Of a DNA stretch of 64,000 nucleotides, positions 1-12,129 are shown one piece after another. Each line of letters starts with the position of its first letter. Within the stretch, counting starts at the first letter, position 1. The stretch is from assembly GCA_001414485.1 (NCBI GenBank), contig LLEY01000036.1, positions 62,001-126,000 on the forward strand. The letters run 5' to 3'. The notes below the pieces were generated by a model that saw only the letters and a program-made list of their open reading frames with translations, searched no databases and had not been told where the DNA came from. A program made the translations under genes and the position numbers. The stretch is from Calycina herbarum (taxonomy: Eukaryota; Ascomycota; Leotiomycetes; Helotiales; Pezizellaceae).

Positions 1-1632
1 GATGTCTGAGAGTTCTCTCCGTCTTGATAGCGTCCTACTGCAAGGACGCAAAAGTGATAATGTATAGATGTTGGGGTATATTGTATGTGCACTCTGAAAA
101 CAGAATTTATGAATAGAAAGGATGGGACACTCGTCGCATATATACCTCGTCTCATCGTTACCTGCTCAGCTGGCCAACCCCCATCATCTTAATTCTGATG
201 TGCCAACCATGGCAATTACAGTTTTACCAGTTTCCGGTGAGGAGCCGACGGCCACTTGCGTTTACTGTCCCTGTCTTGCTTTGGGATGTACAAGGCAACC
301 CATCCAAAGTAACCAGAACCGTGAGGTTGAAGGAAGCAAAAAAAGGTGGAAGAATGACTGGGTAGAAGCAACTTTGCAGCCACCGAATGAGGGACCACCC
401 TAGCGCAAATCAATGCGGGACAACGTGGAACCATGGATATTGTACTAGGTGAGTCTGAAAAAGAAATTCAACAAATTACGAGATGGAGAATGTCGCGGAC
501 ATGCAGCAAAACCAGAAAATGTGACGTCAGGCGGGAGAAGAAATAAAGGAAGGATGATGGTGAGTTTGCAGCTGTTGCTAGTGAAACGGGAGAGGGGATT
601 GACAAGTGGAGCGAAGAAGGGGTATACCTTTAAAAATATAGGGGGGAGACCGAGGATCAACCCGGGGAATTGGTAGCGAGAATAATTATGCCAACGCGTT
701 GGTTCGCCCAGCGCCAGCCCCCCTTTTCATTCTTTGAAGGAACAACGAGGATAAGGCTGTATATTTAGATTCCCATCGATGAGAGATCGATCGCAAAAGG
801 ACCCTTCGCTCCGGGTGTTCGAACTTATCGTCGGGCACCATCAGCAGCGCAACCTGATGGAGTACGCGAATGATGGCATGGGTGGCTGACGTTTCGAATC
901 AAAAATGCCACGAGTAAGGCGAATTCTCAAAACGTCTTTGACATCTTGACAACTCGCGGTACGGACCGAGTAGAGCATTTCAAGTTGAGGGTCGGTGGGA
1001 GCTTGCAGAAAGATGAGATGAAAAAGAAGAATAGAAGAGGAGAAGAAAATCAAAGAACGCCGTAGGAAAATAGGAGGGTTTCTTAGTCACTTTGACATTG
1101 ACTAATGAAACCACTTGCTCAACAACGCCTTGCCGCTTTTCAGCCAACTTCCTCACTTCAAACCCAGGACTTCTCTTATATCAACAACGAAGATAATCAA
1201 CTACGAAGACTGTAGGTTGTCAATGTAAGTTTCTTGGTAGCAGCTACTCCTGCTGCTCTTTCTTCATGCAATAAAACTTGATTTTGGACAGAGTTTGCAA
1301 TTTGCAAAGAAAGCTGAAACTCCAAGCTTTTGAACACTTCCGAGTAGCCAAAATAGACAAAACCACAACATTTTTTGCAGAGTTTTTCAAGGAAGCAAAC
1401 CGGTTACCATCACAAGGTCTTCATAACAACCGGAAAGTGAATAAAAAGCAAAGAGAAAAAAGAAGATGTGGCTGAAGTCGGCTCCAGTTGCTTTTTCCAA
1501 CTAAACCCCCACTAAAAGGTGGTCGGTGCGCGTCCTATCTTTGATCAATAATCCGGAATAAGAAATTCTTCCCCTCAATCCCTTTTCCTGTGGACGACAT
1601 TCTCTATCTTCCGTTAACCAAAAACAACTGAA
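1..1632. other. Upstream intergenic region, no supported gene
   Basis: I see only short open frames on both strands, with no recognisable motif, no convincing splice pattern and mutually overlapping frames. The last roughly 100 bases before position 1633 are pyrimidine-rich and A-rich, as expected for the 5' leader of the following gene. Nothing else is supported here. Confidence 0.5.
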
Positions 1633-2997
1633 ATGTCATCTGCAACACCCCCAACTATTTTGGTTTCCCATTTGGCTGATTTCAAACCCCCAGCCCTCTC
1701 TCGCGCTTGGGTATCAATACCCAACCCAAATAATATACCCCTCATCGCGACTCCCACCTCAGACAAGACGGTACGCGTTTATTCCCTCACCAACTTCACT
1801 CTTCACAGCAAACTTGAGAATGCACATGATAGATCTGTGCGGAGTGTGGCATGGAAGCCTACACCAAAGCGCACCAGCAAGATGTCTGTTGCGACTGGGA
1901 GCTTTGATGCGACAATGGGTATATGGCATCGACATGAGCAGTTTGGGCCTGAAAGTGTAGCGGCACAAGGCATACCCAATGGCGGCGATGAGGATGCGAT
2001 CGAGATGGAGATCTCGAGTCAGGGCGATTCGAAACCGCATCGCCGGGGAATGCGCGATGACGACGACGAATCCGATGCCTCGAATGCCGAAGATTGGGAA
2101 TATAATATCGTTTTGGAGGGACATGATAGCGAGATCAAGTGTGTGGACTACTCGCCATCTGCGCAGTACCTTGCGTCTTGCAGTCGAGATAAATCAATAT
2201 GGATCTGGGAGGAGATTGGAGAGGATGGCGAGGACGAATTCGAGACGGTGGCGGTACTGCAAGAGCACGACGCGGATGTCAAATGTGTTAGCTGGCGCAA
2301 AGACGATGGAGAGGGCGAGGTGCTCGCGAGTGGTTCCTACGACGATACGATACGTTTATGGCGTGGTGATGATGAAGGGGAGTGGTCCTCGGTGGCAGTA
2401 TTGGAGGGGCACGAGGGCACTGTCTGGAGTTTACAATGGGAGCCAGAAGTTGTCCAAAAGGCATTTGCGGTCTCTCAAGGAACAGAAAATGAGAGCGAAT
2501 ACAATCGGCCAACTGCACGTCTGCTTTCTTCCTCGGCAGATCTGACAATTCGTGTTTGGACCAAAGTCCCATCGCCACCGCCAATGAATAAGCCTTCCTA
2601 TTTCTCTCACGGAATTCCTTCAACAATGCGACCCGGTCCTTCTGAAGAAACATGGAAATGCACTGCTACACTTCCAAAAGCACATACGTTGCCTATCTAC
2701 AGCATTTCCTGGTCTCAATTGAGTGGCCGGGTAGCAAGCACAAGCAGTGATGGGCAAGTCGTCGTTTACGAAGAACAAACCAGAGGAAGAACAAACGTTG
2801 GTGGAGAAATTGAGCGGGAATGGGTCATCATTGGTATTCTAGAAGGAGCACATGGTCCATACGAAGTCAACCATGTTACTTGGTGCAAACGATATGACTC
2901 GGGGAAGAAATCAGACTCGGAGGAAATGCTTGTCACGACTGGTGATGATGGAGCAGTTCGTGCTTGGTCTGTTGAAGAGATCACACAAAAGAGTTGA
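1633..2997 (+). CDS. CIA1: Cytosolic Fe-S cluster assembly factor CIA1 (WD40 protein)
   Basis: This single-exon gene encodes 454 residues, near the length expected for fungal CIA1. The product is a seven-bladed WD40 propeller. In the family it acts with CIA2 and MMS19 as the targeting complex that delivers Fe-S clusters to cytosolic and nuclear apoproteins. WD-type repeats are visible throughout: SVRSVAWKP...TGSFDATMGIW near residues 70-98, GHDSEIKCVDYSP...SRDKSIWIW near 163-192, HDADVKCVSWRKDDG...GSYDDTIRLW near 212-243, GHEGTVWSLQWEP...SSADLTIRVW near 259-310, and two C-terminal repeats. An acidic insert (DDDDESDASNAED) lies between blades 2 and 3, as is common in fungal versions. The ATG at 1633 is the first in frame and follows an A-rich leader. 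Identification rests on overall pattern recognition and is good; no oddities were seen. Confidence 0.9.
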   Translation: MSSATPPTILVSHLADFKPPALSRAWVSIPNPNNIPLIATPTSDKTVRVYSLTNFTLHSKLENAHDRSVRSVAWKPTPKRTSKMSVATGSFDATMGIWHRHEQFGPESVAAQGIPNGGDEDAIEMEISSQGDSKPHRRGMRDDDDESDASNAEDWEYNIVLEGHDSEIKCVDYSPSAQYLASCSRDKSIWIWEEIGEDGEDEFETVAVLQEHDADVKCVSWRKDDGEGEVLASGSYDDTIRLWRGDDEGEWSSVAVLEGHEGTVWSLQWEPEVVQKAFAVSQGTENESEYNRPTARLLSSSADLTIRVWTKVPSPPPMNKPSYFSHGIPSTMRPGPSEETWKCTATLPKAHTLPIYSISWSQLSGRVASTSSDGQVVVYEEQTRGRTNVGGEIEREWVIIGILEGAHGPYEVNHVTWCKRYDSGKKSDSEEMLVTTGDDGAVRAWSVEEITQKS

Positions 2998-5454
2998 AGA
3001 AACACCATGAAAAATGAGGTAGTTTCGTACATTCGGACGCACATAATGTTTTGATTTCGGGGGACACGAAGGATGTTTATACGACCAATATGGACAGAAG
3101 GGAGTACATGGGTTTTTTGCATAGCGAATGGCGTACTTGGTAGAGGAACTGGAGCATATAGGGGTCATAGAAATGAGCATCGCATCACATTGCGTCGGAA
3201 AATACAAACGTTGTCATGTCTTCATTTCCAGTCCCACCTCCCCGTTTTTCGTTTGATTATTAGGACAATTTATTTACAGCATCCTTTCTCCCAACTGAAT
3301 TTTTTTCAACCCTTTTGTTCCTCTTCTCTTTTATCAAATTCCTTTTTCTTGCCTAAGTACCTTTCTGTACTCTTCTATACATCCCCGTGATCTTAATATC
3401 TTCAACGTATTCAAGAGAAGTGGGCGTTACTCTGCGAATACCTCCTTTCACTTCGATTGTACGAATATGATTGGTATTATTGTTCGAGGGGATCTCGGAG
3501 AATCAGGCACTTGGTTTCTTGATTTTCCTAAAAGCTCTCGGATAATATCGTGAGATAGATTGGAGTAATGAGAAAATAGAGTGTTCGCAGAGTAATGCTT
3601 ATTCGCTGGCAGGTTATCGTTATATTACATGCAAATCAGCACCATCATGGAATTGGCAGCTACCTTCTTCTATCTCTGTCTCTAAATTCAGCGAGCGCAT
3701 GGCTATGGTGGGGGAATAAACCTTCCTAATAAGGCGACATCACGTACAAGGTCGCCTTTCTTGGACTAGTGCATATTTTGTTGCACATCGATGTTGGGTT
3801 TTATTTGATTCTCGGAATCGAATAAAAAAGGAACACATAAAAATGACGTTGTTTTTTGCCTGGTTCCTCATTGATTACTGGAGGCTGTATTGCGGATGCC
3901 AGGCTGTCGCAGTTGCTGATAGACCAGACGACCCGCGCTGACCATGACTTGGATCAACAAATGGTCTCTCTGAACATAACTTCGAGGTAAGAGCACCCGG
4001 TGGATGAGTTCCAGAGGTGTATACTCTTTTCCGGGTGCTACAAGACTGGGAGGACGCCGACGCAGCACGGATTTTGAGGCCTTGGGTGCCAGCGAAGGAG
4101 AGGTTGGGTACAAAACTTTGGATAATGAACCGGATCCTGCCAGACAAACTTGATACGGTGCTAAACCACAGCGAGAGGATGCTGCGAAACCTTGACCTGG
4201 TAGTTTTCACGTTGTCTGGAGGAGGTGAAAGAAGCGCCATTCACATGGAAAGGATGTTCGACCTGAGATTCACGATAAAAAGTTCCTGCAGACCACTCAA
4301 CTCGCTGTTTTCAATTGTAGAAGTCACTCTCCAGTAACAGCCAATTGCACAGAACATGGCGCAGCTTAACTACCTACCATAGAGCTATTATCAGATTTCA
4401 CCCCTTTGCTTTTTACCACCTCTAGTTTAACTGTTTTTGCCCTTGCTACGAGTCAAGTATTCCTTCTTCCCGCGCGTGAAACCTTTGACCCTCCTTGCGT
4501 CCCGTTTCTATAATTTACTTAGGTTATTCTGCAATATTACTTGACTAGTGAACTTTTCTTCTCTATCTCCTGCTGAATATTACACCTCATCTCGAGCATT
4601 ATACTATTTATAAATAAATAAAAAAAGGTTTTCCTCTCGTCTCACTCAATTCATGCACTTGAATTGAGTAGACCGTCAACTCACTATATCCTCGTCGCCG
4701 AAAGCAGCATCATAATCTCAAAGCCTGCCTTTTTGGCGGATGACTTAAAAATTTGACACTGTTATGCTTCACACAAACCTGGGCTCGTTTCCACTCTTCA
4801 GCCCCCGTACTTAAACCAGCCCTTGCCTCATGAAATATGTCCCTTATGGAGACCCTTTTGTGAAATGTAGAGTAAACATCCATTCATCTATCCCATCCCA
4901 TCCTACTAATCAGGTCTATCCCTTCCACTGTTCATACGTACAGATTTCCGAGTGCACTTAAAATTGGGTACAATTAGAAACTTTTGGAGGCTTAACCTCC
5001 TGGAAAGTAGGTTTACAGGAGGGCATCAAACTAATTACAGTACCTGCACATTCCAAGATTCCCCTAAAGTGCTATTTCTAGCCCAAAAGCATCTACTTTG
5101 CTTGCACTAGAAAATCTGCACATATGAATAGTGGAAGGGATATATTTTTCGCTTAGCCACGATTGCTCACTTTCCCAGAAACTTTTAGGCAAACTTTTAA
5201 ACCATTATTTAAGCCATTTCAAATGGTTTCAATGTCCAAATGTTCGGTCGGAGGTAAAATTAACTTGAGAAGGACGATAAGCTCATCATGGAGCCCAAAC
5301 CTGACCGTTCCACTTACCGTTTAAACGAGGTTCTGCGACAAAACGTAGCATTCACAAAGGGAATTGTATTTTGAGCGGATGTTTTATTATTTAAATAATA
5401 ATGTTAAATGACAGGCAGAAGTTGAGTAGACTACTATACCCAAAAAAACCCCCC
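2998..5454. other. Intergenic region, no supported gene
   Basis: About 2.4 kb downstream of CIA1. Short frames exist, for example 4017-4337 plus and 3875-4240 minus, but they overlap each other and show no domain. A short palindromic stretch (GGAGG, five bases, CCTCC) sits near 4986-5000. I see no RNA gene. Confidence 0.4.
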
Positions 5455-6152
5455 CTGGTAGGGCGTCCCAGATACACCAAAAAGTCGGAATCAACTAAAT
5501 CGCAAATCGCAAATCGCAAAAGTCAAGTATTTAGTAGAACTCAATAATTGTTATTTAAGCTCCTAAGCTTATTCTGTCCCTTTGTAAAAGAGGTAGGAGA
5601 GTATTACAATACTTCTTACTCTCTCTTGCTGCTCTTTCCATTCTTCTATGTATTGTGTATAGGTAAGTGTATAGAGGAGAGGGGGAGAGGGGGCGAGGTT
5701 AGTAAGCAAACATTTCGGTGGAAATTTTGTTTTTCCTAGCGTGGGGCGTGGGTAAGGGGAGTTGAGGAAGCAAACATATTCCTCCCCTTCCCTCTTCCCC
5801 CCTCTCCTCTCTCTCTCTCTATTATTTATCTAGAAACAATAGTAAGAATGCGATACGATAGTGAGGTAATAGTAAGAAGGCGACAGCGACAGCGAGGAGG
5901 CGAGGGGTGATGTCACTGCTATACACGTAATACCTGTTCTCCTCCCTGTTCTCTAATTAGCTAGTAGCTATAGATGAGACTGTTAGGTCTTAAGATCGAT
6001 AGAGAGAGGGGGGAAGAGGGAGAGGGGACTTAAATTTAAAACTATTCTATTTTATACTTATAAAAAGTAACACTTTGCGATTTGCGATTTGCGATTTTCT
6101 ATTTACGATTTAGTTAATCCGACTTTTTGGTGCGATTGGGATGCCGTACCTG
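5455..6152. mobile_element. MITE-like non-autonomous element with terminal inverted repeats
   Basis: The two ends are imperfect inverted repeats of about 45 bases. Both carry C-[T/A]-GGTA-x-GGC-x-TCCC, then a shared stretch CACCAAAAAGTCGGA, then AACTAAATCG. Inside each end lies a subterminal run of three 7-bp repeats (CGCAAAT at the left, its complement at the right, about 6074-6096). The 0.7 kb interior holds microsatellite-like purine/pyrimidine runs and no transposase. The outer limits are set by where the repeats stop matching, and no clear target duplication was found. This is probably a MITE mobilised by another element; the superfamily is unknown. Confidence 0.75.
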
Positions 6153-7479
6153 GAGCATCTATTTCATCTCAAGCATTAACTTCTCAAAATTCACAATAAC
6201 CTGAGAAGGACTCACTCAAAGCCATTTTACCAACGCAACTTTTAACTCACGGTTTCACAGCCGGTCGGTATGATGAGGTCATTTCCGGTCGATTTTGTAT
6301 ACTCGAACTCGCACACCAAGCTCTTGAATGAAAGCAGTGTTGCAAATACAGTGTCAGCTTTTCGGTCTGAAACTAGGGATTTGCCAAGTAGTTGTCATTT
6401 GCACCCAATGAAAAAATCAAAGCTTTGGCAAGTAGTGAGGGCCTAAGGTGGGGAGTTTCTAGAAGAAAAGAGACGATTCTCCGAGGCTCTAGAGAATCTT
6501 TTCGGGATTCGATATTTCTAGCAGTTATTTTGGTTATCTCGACAGCGGTTCTGGAAACTTGTACGCAACCTCTCCTTTTTCGGACGAATCGAAAAAGAAA
6601 ATCATGACATACTCATGGATAAAACATTAAAATATCAAGTCAGCCTGCCAAAACCCATCCTATCATTCAACCCTCGAAGACGTCGAACCAATTTCCGATG
6701 TCTCGTACAACTATGATAGGGTCATTTCTTCTCAAATCGAAAATTATAAGACTAGTAATCTCGATGACCACGGTCTTTGGTTTACCGTCTGAGAAATCTT
6801 AGCTGGATAAGTAAAAGAAGATTTCAAGTGAGCTAATAGAGCCTCTCTTTTCAAGTTGCGTCATAACTTTCGTTCAAGAGATATGTGGGTACTGACAAGT
6901 GGAGGAGTTCCATGTTACGCAGTTACAATTTGCAATCCCACAGGAGAGAGAGAGAGAGTGCGAGGGTAATAGTCAGATGCTGAGATGTCAGATCTTTATC
7001 ACAATACCAATGTTACTTCAAGAGGATTGCTTGCTAAAATATCTCTCAATGGCCACCGCCCCAGACAACTGTTCTATCTCAATTTCCAACTTCTTAGCCT
7101 CAACCAAAACCAGGGTGGTGGTAACCACCCTGAAACATCTCGAAACACGCCCACATGGATAGCCTTCGCTACTCTTTCTCAGAGCCGTTCTTCTGCCAGC
7201 TTGGCATCAACTTATGAGCTCTTCCGCTTCAGCCAGTTGATACTTGTTCATGCTTAAGGTTTCGAAACTCGCTCTTAAAATGATTAGAAACTGGTATTAA
7301 ATTTAGAAATTGTAAGGATTGTAAGGTCAGGAATGAAGCGATGCAACTGGCAAGATAGATGGAGAAAAAGAAAGATGCTTTTTTTTAAATTTAGTTTACT
7401 TAGGATATAGAAATTGCAAACTACGTTGACATGTTGAAGAAATGTAATATTAAAAGGCTTATTATTAAAATCTATTCTA
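6153..7479. other. Intergenic region, no supported gene
   Basis: Moderate GC falls away towards the AT-rich array that follows. Two overlapping short frames at 6899-7257 have no motif and compete with each other. A GA microsatellite (GAGAGAGAGAGAG) lies near 6945-6958. I cannot support a gene. Confidence 0.4.
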
Positions 7480-8345
7480 TTAGAACTTCTAGAATATTTG
7501 AGTTTATCTAAATATAAAGAGTTATAAGTGGAAGTGTATTATACCTAGATAATATTTACCTAAGACTATTATTCTAAACGCGTTAGAAGAATAAAGTTGA
7601 TCTAATAGAGAAAAGACTAGGTTCTAAGAAGTTTCTTATCTAAAGAATATTTATTTATTTATATTTCCTAAGAATTTTCAGAGTAAGAAAGTAGACTAAA
7701 TAGAGTTAGATTAGAAGATTAAATCTCTCTTATTCTTAATATTTTTCACTTATTTATATTATTCTAATCTTTTAAAGTAATAAAGCGAATTTAATAGACT
7801 TATATATAAGAAAGAGAAGATAAAGCTACTGATTTTATCTAAAAAAAACATTTTTAGAATTCTATTAACCTAAATCTTAAGAGAAATAAAGTAAATTTAA
7901 TAGAGATACTTAGAAAAAAAGAGTAGAAAGAAGTTTCTCTTTTGTCTAAAAAACGGTTGAGAAATTATATTATTTAAATTCTTTAGAGTAATAAAAGAAA
8001 TTTAATAGATTTACTTAGAAGGAAAAGTAGTAAGAAGTATTTTTTTCATCTAAAAAGTATTTATAGAATCAGATTATATTAATTTCTTAGAGTAATAAAG
8101 TGAACTTAATAGAAGTAACGTAGAAGAAAAAGAAGTTAGAAAGACCTGTTTTACCTGAAAAATATTTAAAGAATTAGATTATCTTAAACTATTAGAAGAA
8201 TAAAGAAAATCATATGAATTTACGTAGATTAGTAAGAAAGTAGAAATATGTTTTCATCTATAGAGTATTTATAAGATTCGATTATTCCAACTACTTGAGA
8301 AATCAAAGTAATTAAACAAAGTTACGTCGAAGAATAATCTTCTAA
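7480..8345. repeat. Degenerate ~105-bp tandem repeat array, AT-rich (array 1)
   Basis: A recurring segment reads approximately AGTAATAAAGNNAATTTAAT, then AGANTTACTTAGAA, then a purine-rich run, then CATCTAAAAAGTATTTATAG. Its anchor (AATAAAG or a variant) occurs near 7589, 7684, 7778, 7883, 7988, 8091, 8198 and 8302, a spacing of about 93-106 bp. At least eight diverged units are present. The array is very TA-rich and has no coding potential. A related array lies in the opposite orientation at about 47.7-48.3 kb. Confidence 0.75.
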
Positions 8346-8713
8346 AAACTCTACTTTCTTAAACACTATAGTAAGTTCTCTTATTAAATTTGATTTCTCG
8401 AAACAATTTCGAAAAATTCTATCACTTAGCTGATTTCATAAGAGTTAGAAAACCAGCAGAAATCAGTATCATTTCTTAAGCGAAATTCGCGCGTCTATCC
8501 AGGTAAACAAAGACTCGCCAATTCTTGCCCTCCCGAACTGCGATTAGACTACCCTAATTAATCGGGAAATTAGTTTAAGACCATAGCGCCTCGGCGACAT
8601 TTTCTCATCCGTTTCCAACGTAGTTTCAAGCAAAACACCATAATTTTTGCCCCAAATCACACACAAATCACATACCAACCTCGCAACCACCACCACCACC
8701 ACCAACCGCAATC
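8346..8713 (+). promoter_or_regulatory. Upstream region of the small acidic/basic protein gene
   Basis: Base composition shifts abruptly from the AT-rich array to ordinary genic DNA near 8470. Just before the start codon there is a C-rich leader with six CCA/ACC units (about 8687-8705), a common feature of fungal 5' leaders. No specific binding site is claimed. Confidence 0.35.
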
Positions 8714-9284
8714 ATGGCTACCGGAAAGAACAAGAAGAAGGCCACCACCACCAAGCGTGACCGCAAGCTTGGAAAGGACGGTCGCGCCGAGGTTGACCGC
8801 CTCTATGCCGCCAACCCTCTCATGACAGAGGAGGAGAAAAAGGAGGAGTGGAAGAACAACCCGCTCTTCAAGGCGGCTGGCAAGACCTTGCTCGCCTTCG
8901 AGGTATGATTCCAAATGCGCATTTCTATTGCAATGAACATATGCTGATGTGTGAAATTAGGAGGGTTGGTTGGAGTGTGACTCTCGCAGAGAGGTCCCCG
9001 CCGTCGCCGCCGCTAGAGAGAGACGCTGGGCTGCCAAGCCGATGGCCAAGGACAAGAAATGGAAGGCCTACCATGCCGAGGGAGGCAAGGCTGGAGCCAA
9101 GGCAAGAAAGCTCGCGGCCAAGGAGAAGGTTGCTGCTGAGGAGGAGAAGGATGATGATGATGATGATGCCGATGAGGAAGAGGGCGACGACGAAGATTCC
9201 GCCGCAGAGGAGGACGAGGTCGAGGAATACCCGGTCTCTTTTTACATCGAAGATGTAGAGCACGAGGTCTATATTCGCGATTAA
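8714..9284 (+). CDS. Small Lys/Ala-rich protein with acidic tail, function unknown
   Basis: Two exons, 8714-8902 and 8961-9284, are separated by a 58-bp GTATGA...TTAG intron in phase 0; the product is 170 residues. The N-terminal 60 residues are strongly basic (GKNKKKATTTKRDRKLGKDG), followed by a helical stretch (MTEEEKKEEWKNNPLFKAAG). A second Ala/Lys/Arg-rich helical part comes after the intron. Then comes a run of Asp/Glu (DDDDDDADEEEGDDED) and a defined C-terminus (EEYPVSFYIEDVEHEVYIRD). The opposite charges of the two halves suggest a nucleic-acid or ribosome-associated protein, but that is inference. I recognise no named family. Codon usage is GC-biased and consistent with a well-expressed gene, and the intron restores one frame cleanly. 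Confidence 0.75.
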
Positions 9285-9776
9285 AGGCCGAGAACACCAT
9301 CGCATAGAAGTCTCCGGGAAGGCTTGTTTTGAGCTTCTTTTTGCGTTTGGCTTGGGTTTGGTCTGGTCTTTGATATACATTGCATGCATGGAGTCTTCAA
9401 CTGGCATTACACTTCTGCGTACATTGGTGTTCTGGGCGGGGGGGAGGGGAGCTTTGTTTGGCTGCTGCCGTTGGCGCGTTCTGGGATGAAGAGGAAATGC
9501 AATCACCAGCGCAAAGACGCACCACCCACCATTACCAAGTTCACACCTCACAAGTGACAATTAAAATGCAAAAAGTGACCCAGAAAACTGTTTAGAATGC
9601 TTTATTGACACCATCCCCCACCCAAGATTATTTACAATTCCTGTTCCCCCTAACCCCTTCGGTTATTAGCCGAATATCTGGCCCCACCTACCATCACCAG
9701 GCAACCAACCCCATGAACCATGCAAAGACAAAGACAAAGACAACATGACTGAAAGATAGAGCGGAAACAAATGGTA
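9285..9776. other. 3' flank of the acidic/basic protein gene
   Basis: About 490 bases between the stop codon and the left end of the Fot1-like element. It contains a G-run (GGGGGGGAGGGG near 9438-9450) and a short AAGACA repeat near 9724-9740. No gene is supported. Confidence 0.4.
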
Positions 9777-11634
9777 ACGTCATCCACAAGCGAGTGCAAC
9801 ACACAAGTGAATGCAACACGGAATTACACGAGACGCGTCACCCTAACTAAAACTCGAATACCACTACAACCAACTATGCAAAACAAAAGCGACGAAAGAA
9901 AAATTCTCCTAGCTAGTTAGGCTATAGATCGTGACCGTGATTTAAGCGCTAGAGCCGCTGCTACAATCTATGGGGTCGATCATAGTATACTAGGTCGCCG
10001 ACGACATTGTTAACCTTTACGACGCGATTCTACGCCTAAATCTCAAAAGCTTATAGATCTAGAAGAGTTAGTAATAGTTTAATATATCCTCGACCTCGAT
10101 GTACGTGCATTTCCTCCTAGACTTACTAGTATAACAGATATAGCGAACCGACTACTCTATAACCGTAACACGGCACCTCTTAGTAGGAACTAGGCTTCTA
10201 ACTTTATAAAGCAACAATAAGTCTTATAAACGTGTCTTTATCGGAAGTATAATTACTAGAGGGCCTAATACGAAGACCTTGATACGATTTCTACGTGGTT
10301 CCGACTAGTTTAAAATATAACTACTAAATATAGTATCTAAGATAAAGATATCTATAACTTTAATAAGATAGGCTTTATAATAGGTATTATCTTGATAGGA
10401 ATAGTGGTTATAAGTACTAAAAGACGTAGGAGGCTGAAAATGGCTTAGTAAGGTAATAGAGAATAGGTTATAGTTATTCAAGGTATTAGTTCCTATAGCT
10501 ACGCGGTCCCCCTGTTTATCATCGTTGCTAGTAAATACCACCTTGCGCTATAGTATGAAAATAGTAAATTACTAAAGGACTAGCGTATTACTATAAGCGA
10601 TAACGGTTAGATAATAAATGAAAGGGGTCTTAAATAGCTTTAGTACTTTAACGAGTATACTAGAGGTTAGATAATTGGGATATACCGTCTACTTATCCTC
10701 GACAGCTACGAGAGCCACTACTTAACAGATTTTAAGCTTTATTATAAAGAGAATAATATTATTACCCTTTATATACCTCCTTATTTGTCTTACCTCCTTC
10801 AGCCTCTCGACGTCGGTTGTTTTAGCCTACTGAAGCAGGTATATAGGCGGTATATTAAAGATATAATACGGAGACATATTATATATATTACAAAAGCCGA
10901 CTTTTTACCTGCCTTCTATACCGCCTTCTAGCAAGCTATAACGCTAATAAATATTCGAGGGGGCTTCTAAGGAGCTAGGCTTGTTCTATTTAATCCAGAA
11001 AGTGTAATATCTTTACTAGATATTAAGCTACGTATACTAACACCCTCTAAATCAGCTATTAACCTACCTCTATAGGTTTCAAAGACCTTAAATAACCTAA
11101 TTAAAGCGACTTTACAATCTAAATTCCTAAAATCCCGTATTTCTATATATTAAAATAGCTCGCCGACTTCAATTTTCTAGGCAATTGACCAATTTATAAA
11201 AGGGGTACATAGGATAATACACCAGGTTATATTATTAAAGGCAGAGGTCTAGGACCTTCGAAAGGCAAATAAAACCCTAAGCAAGCGTCGAAGGGCTAGA
11301 AAGACACGTATCCGTTAAGGAGGAACATTAACTTTATAAGAGAGGCAGAACCTTTTATCCCAGAAGAATATCCAGAGTACTATAAAACAGGAAGAGGATA
11401 AAGAGGGAGGGGTAGCTACTAGACTTCGACCAAGAGAACAACGCTATAAACGATGCAGCAATACTAGTCATAATATACATACCTATGAAATTGATATTGA
11501 TATATCTGAAGAGGAGGAATTAGAGTAGTTTTAATCAATTTTGTTTGTTGTAGGTAGTTAATTATAATTTTTATTAGGGTGGTACGATTCCGTGTTACAT
11601 TCACTTATGTATTGCACTCGCTTGTGGATGACGT
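9777..11634 (+). mobile_element. Full-length Fot1/pogo-like DNA transposon, inactivated by RIP-like mutation
   Basis: The element is 1,858 bp. It starts ACGTCATCCACAAGCGAGTG and ends with the complementary sequence, and is flanked on both sides by TA, the target of Tc1/mariner-pogo elements. The terminal inverted repeats are 48 bp with three mismatches. All three are C at the left end versus T at the right end, in a CpA context. The interior decodes in fragments as a Fot1-type transposase with many stops. The HTH part (AAATIYGVDHSILGRR) is near 9957-10005, LLILDSYESH near 10690-10720, IPPYLSYLLQPLDVGCF near 10780-10830, and SKRRRARKTRIR near 11283-11318. Complete ends with a destroyed coding region make this a dead copy in place, not a fragment. 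Confidence 0.9.
9910..11530 (+). pseudogene. Degenerate Fot1/pogo transposase (DDE)
   Basis: The conserved blocks of a Fot1-type transposase follow each other in the correct order on the plus strand. They are the DNA-binding helix-turn-helix, the catalytic DDE core (LLILD motif) and the LQPLDVGCF block. Then come a block corresponding to GARLVLFNPESVISLLDIKL and the basic C-terminal segment. Many TAG/TAA codons interrupt it, produced mainly where CAG/CAA-type codons would be expected, consistent with C-to-T change. It cannot encode an active enzyme. Confidence 0.8.
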
Positions 11635-12129
11635 TATATGTCTTTCGTAAAACCTCTTCACCCCATCCTCTTCTTCCTCAAACCCGTCCCCAAATCTCCA
11701 AACCACCAAATCATATCAAAAATATGATGATACACAAGAATCCAACATCAAAGATCATCCAAAAAGTCAAATATATGAGAGAGGAAAGGGGTATAATATA
11801 ATCTCCCATCACACACACACACACCACAACTACCACTCAAGACTAAACAAAAAAACTAGGAGAAAGACCATCCATTTTAAATTTCCCAAATCCCTTCCCC
11901 ACCAAAAAAATCCCATTCCCATATCTCGTCGCCCTTAAAAATCAATAATGAGTTATGATAATGATGATGATGTTCTCACAAAACAATAAATGCCCAAGCC
12001 AGCCACCCACGCCAATATAAAATATGCGCCATGCAAAATGCCCCAGGTCCCAAGTTTTGTAAAATCTCTTGTAAGAATGAAAAAAGCCCCCCCAATATTG
12101 TCATCATTATGTAAAATCTCAAAAAAATG
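11635..12129. other. 3' flank of the RGS gene with simple repeats
   Basis: Contains a CA microsatellite (about 11810-11825) and ATG/ATA-rich short repeats near 11946-11972. This is probably the 3' untranslated and terminator region of the minus-strand RGS gene. No gene is supported. Confidence 0.4.

Noticed and set aside
3875..4337. Overlapping plus and minus frames of about 106-121 codons
   Set aside because: They overlap antisense to each other, lack domains, and no start or splice evidence favours either.
5548..5739. 63-codon frame inside the MITE-like element
   Set aside because: It spans microsatellite purine/pyrimidine runs and has no resemblance to a transposase.
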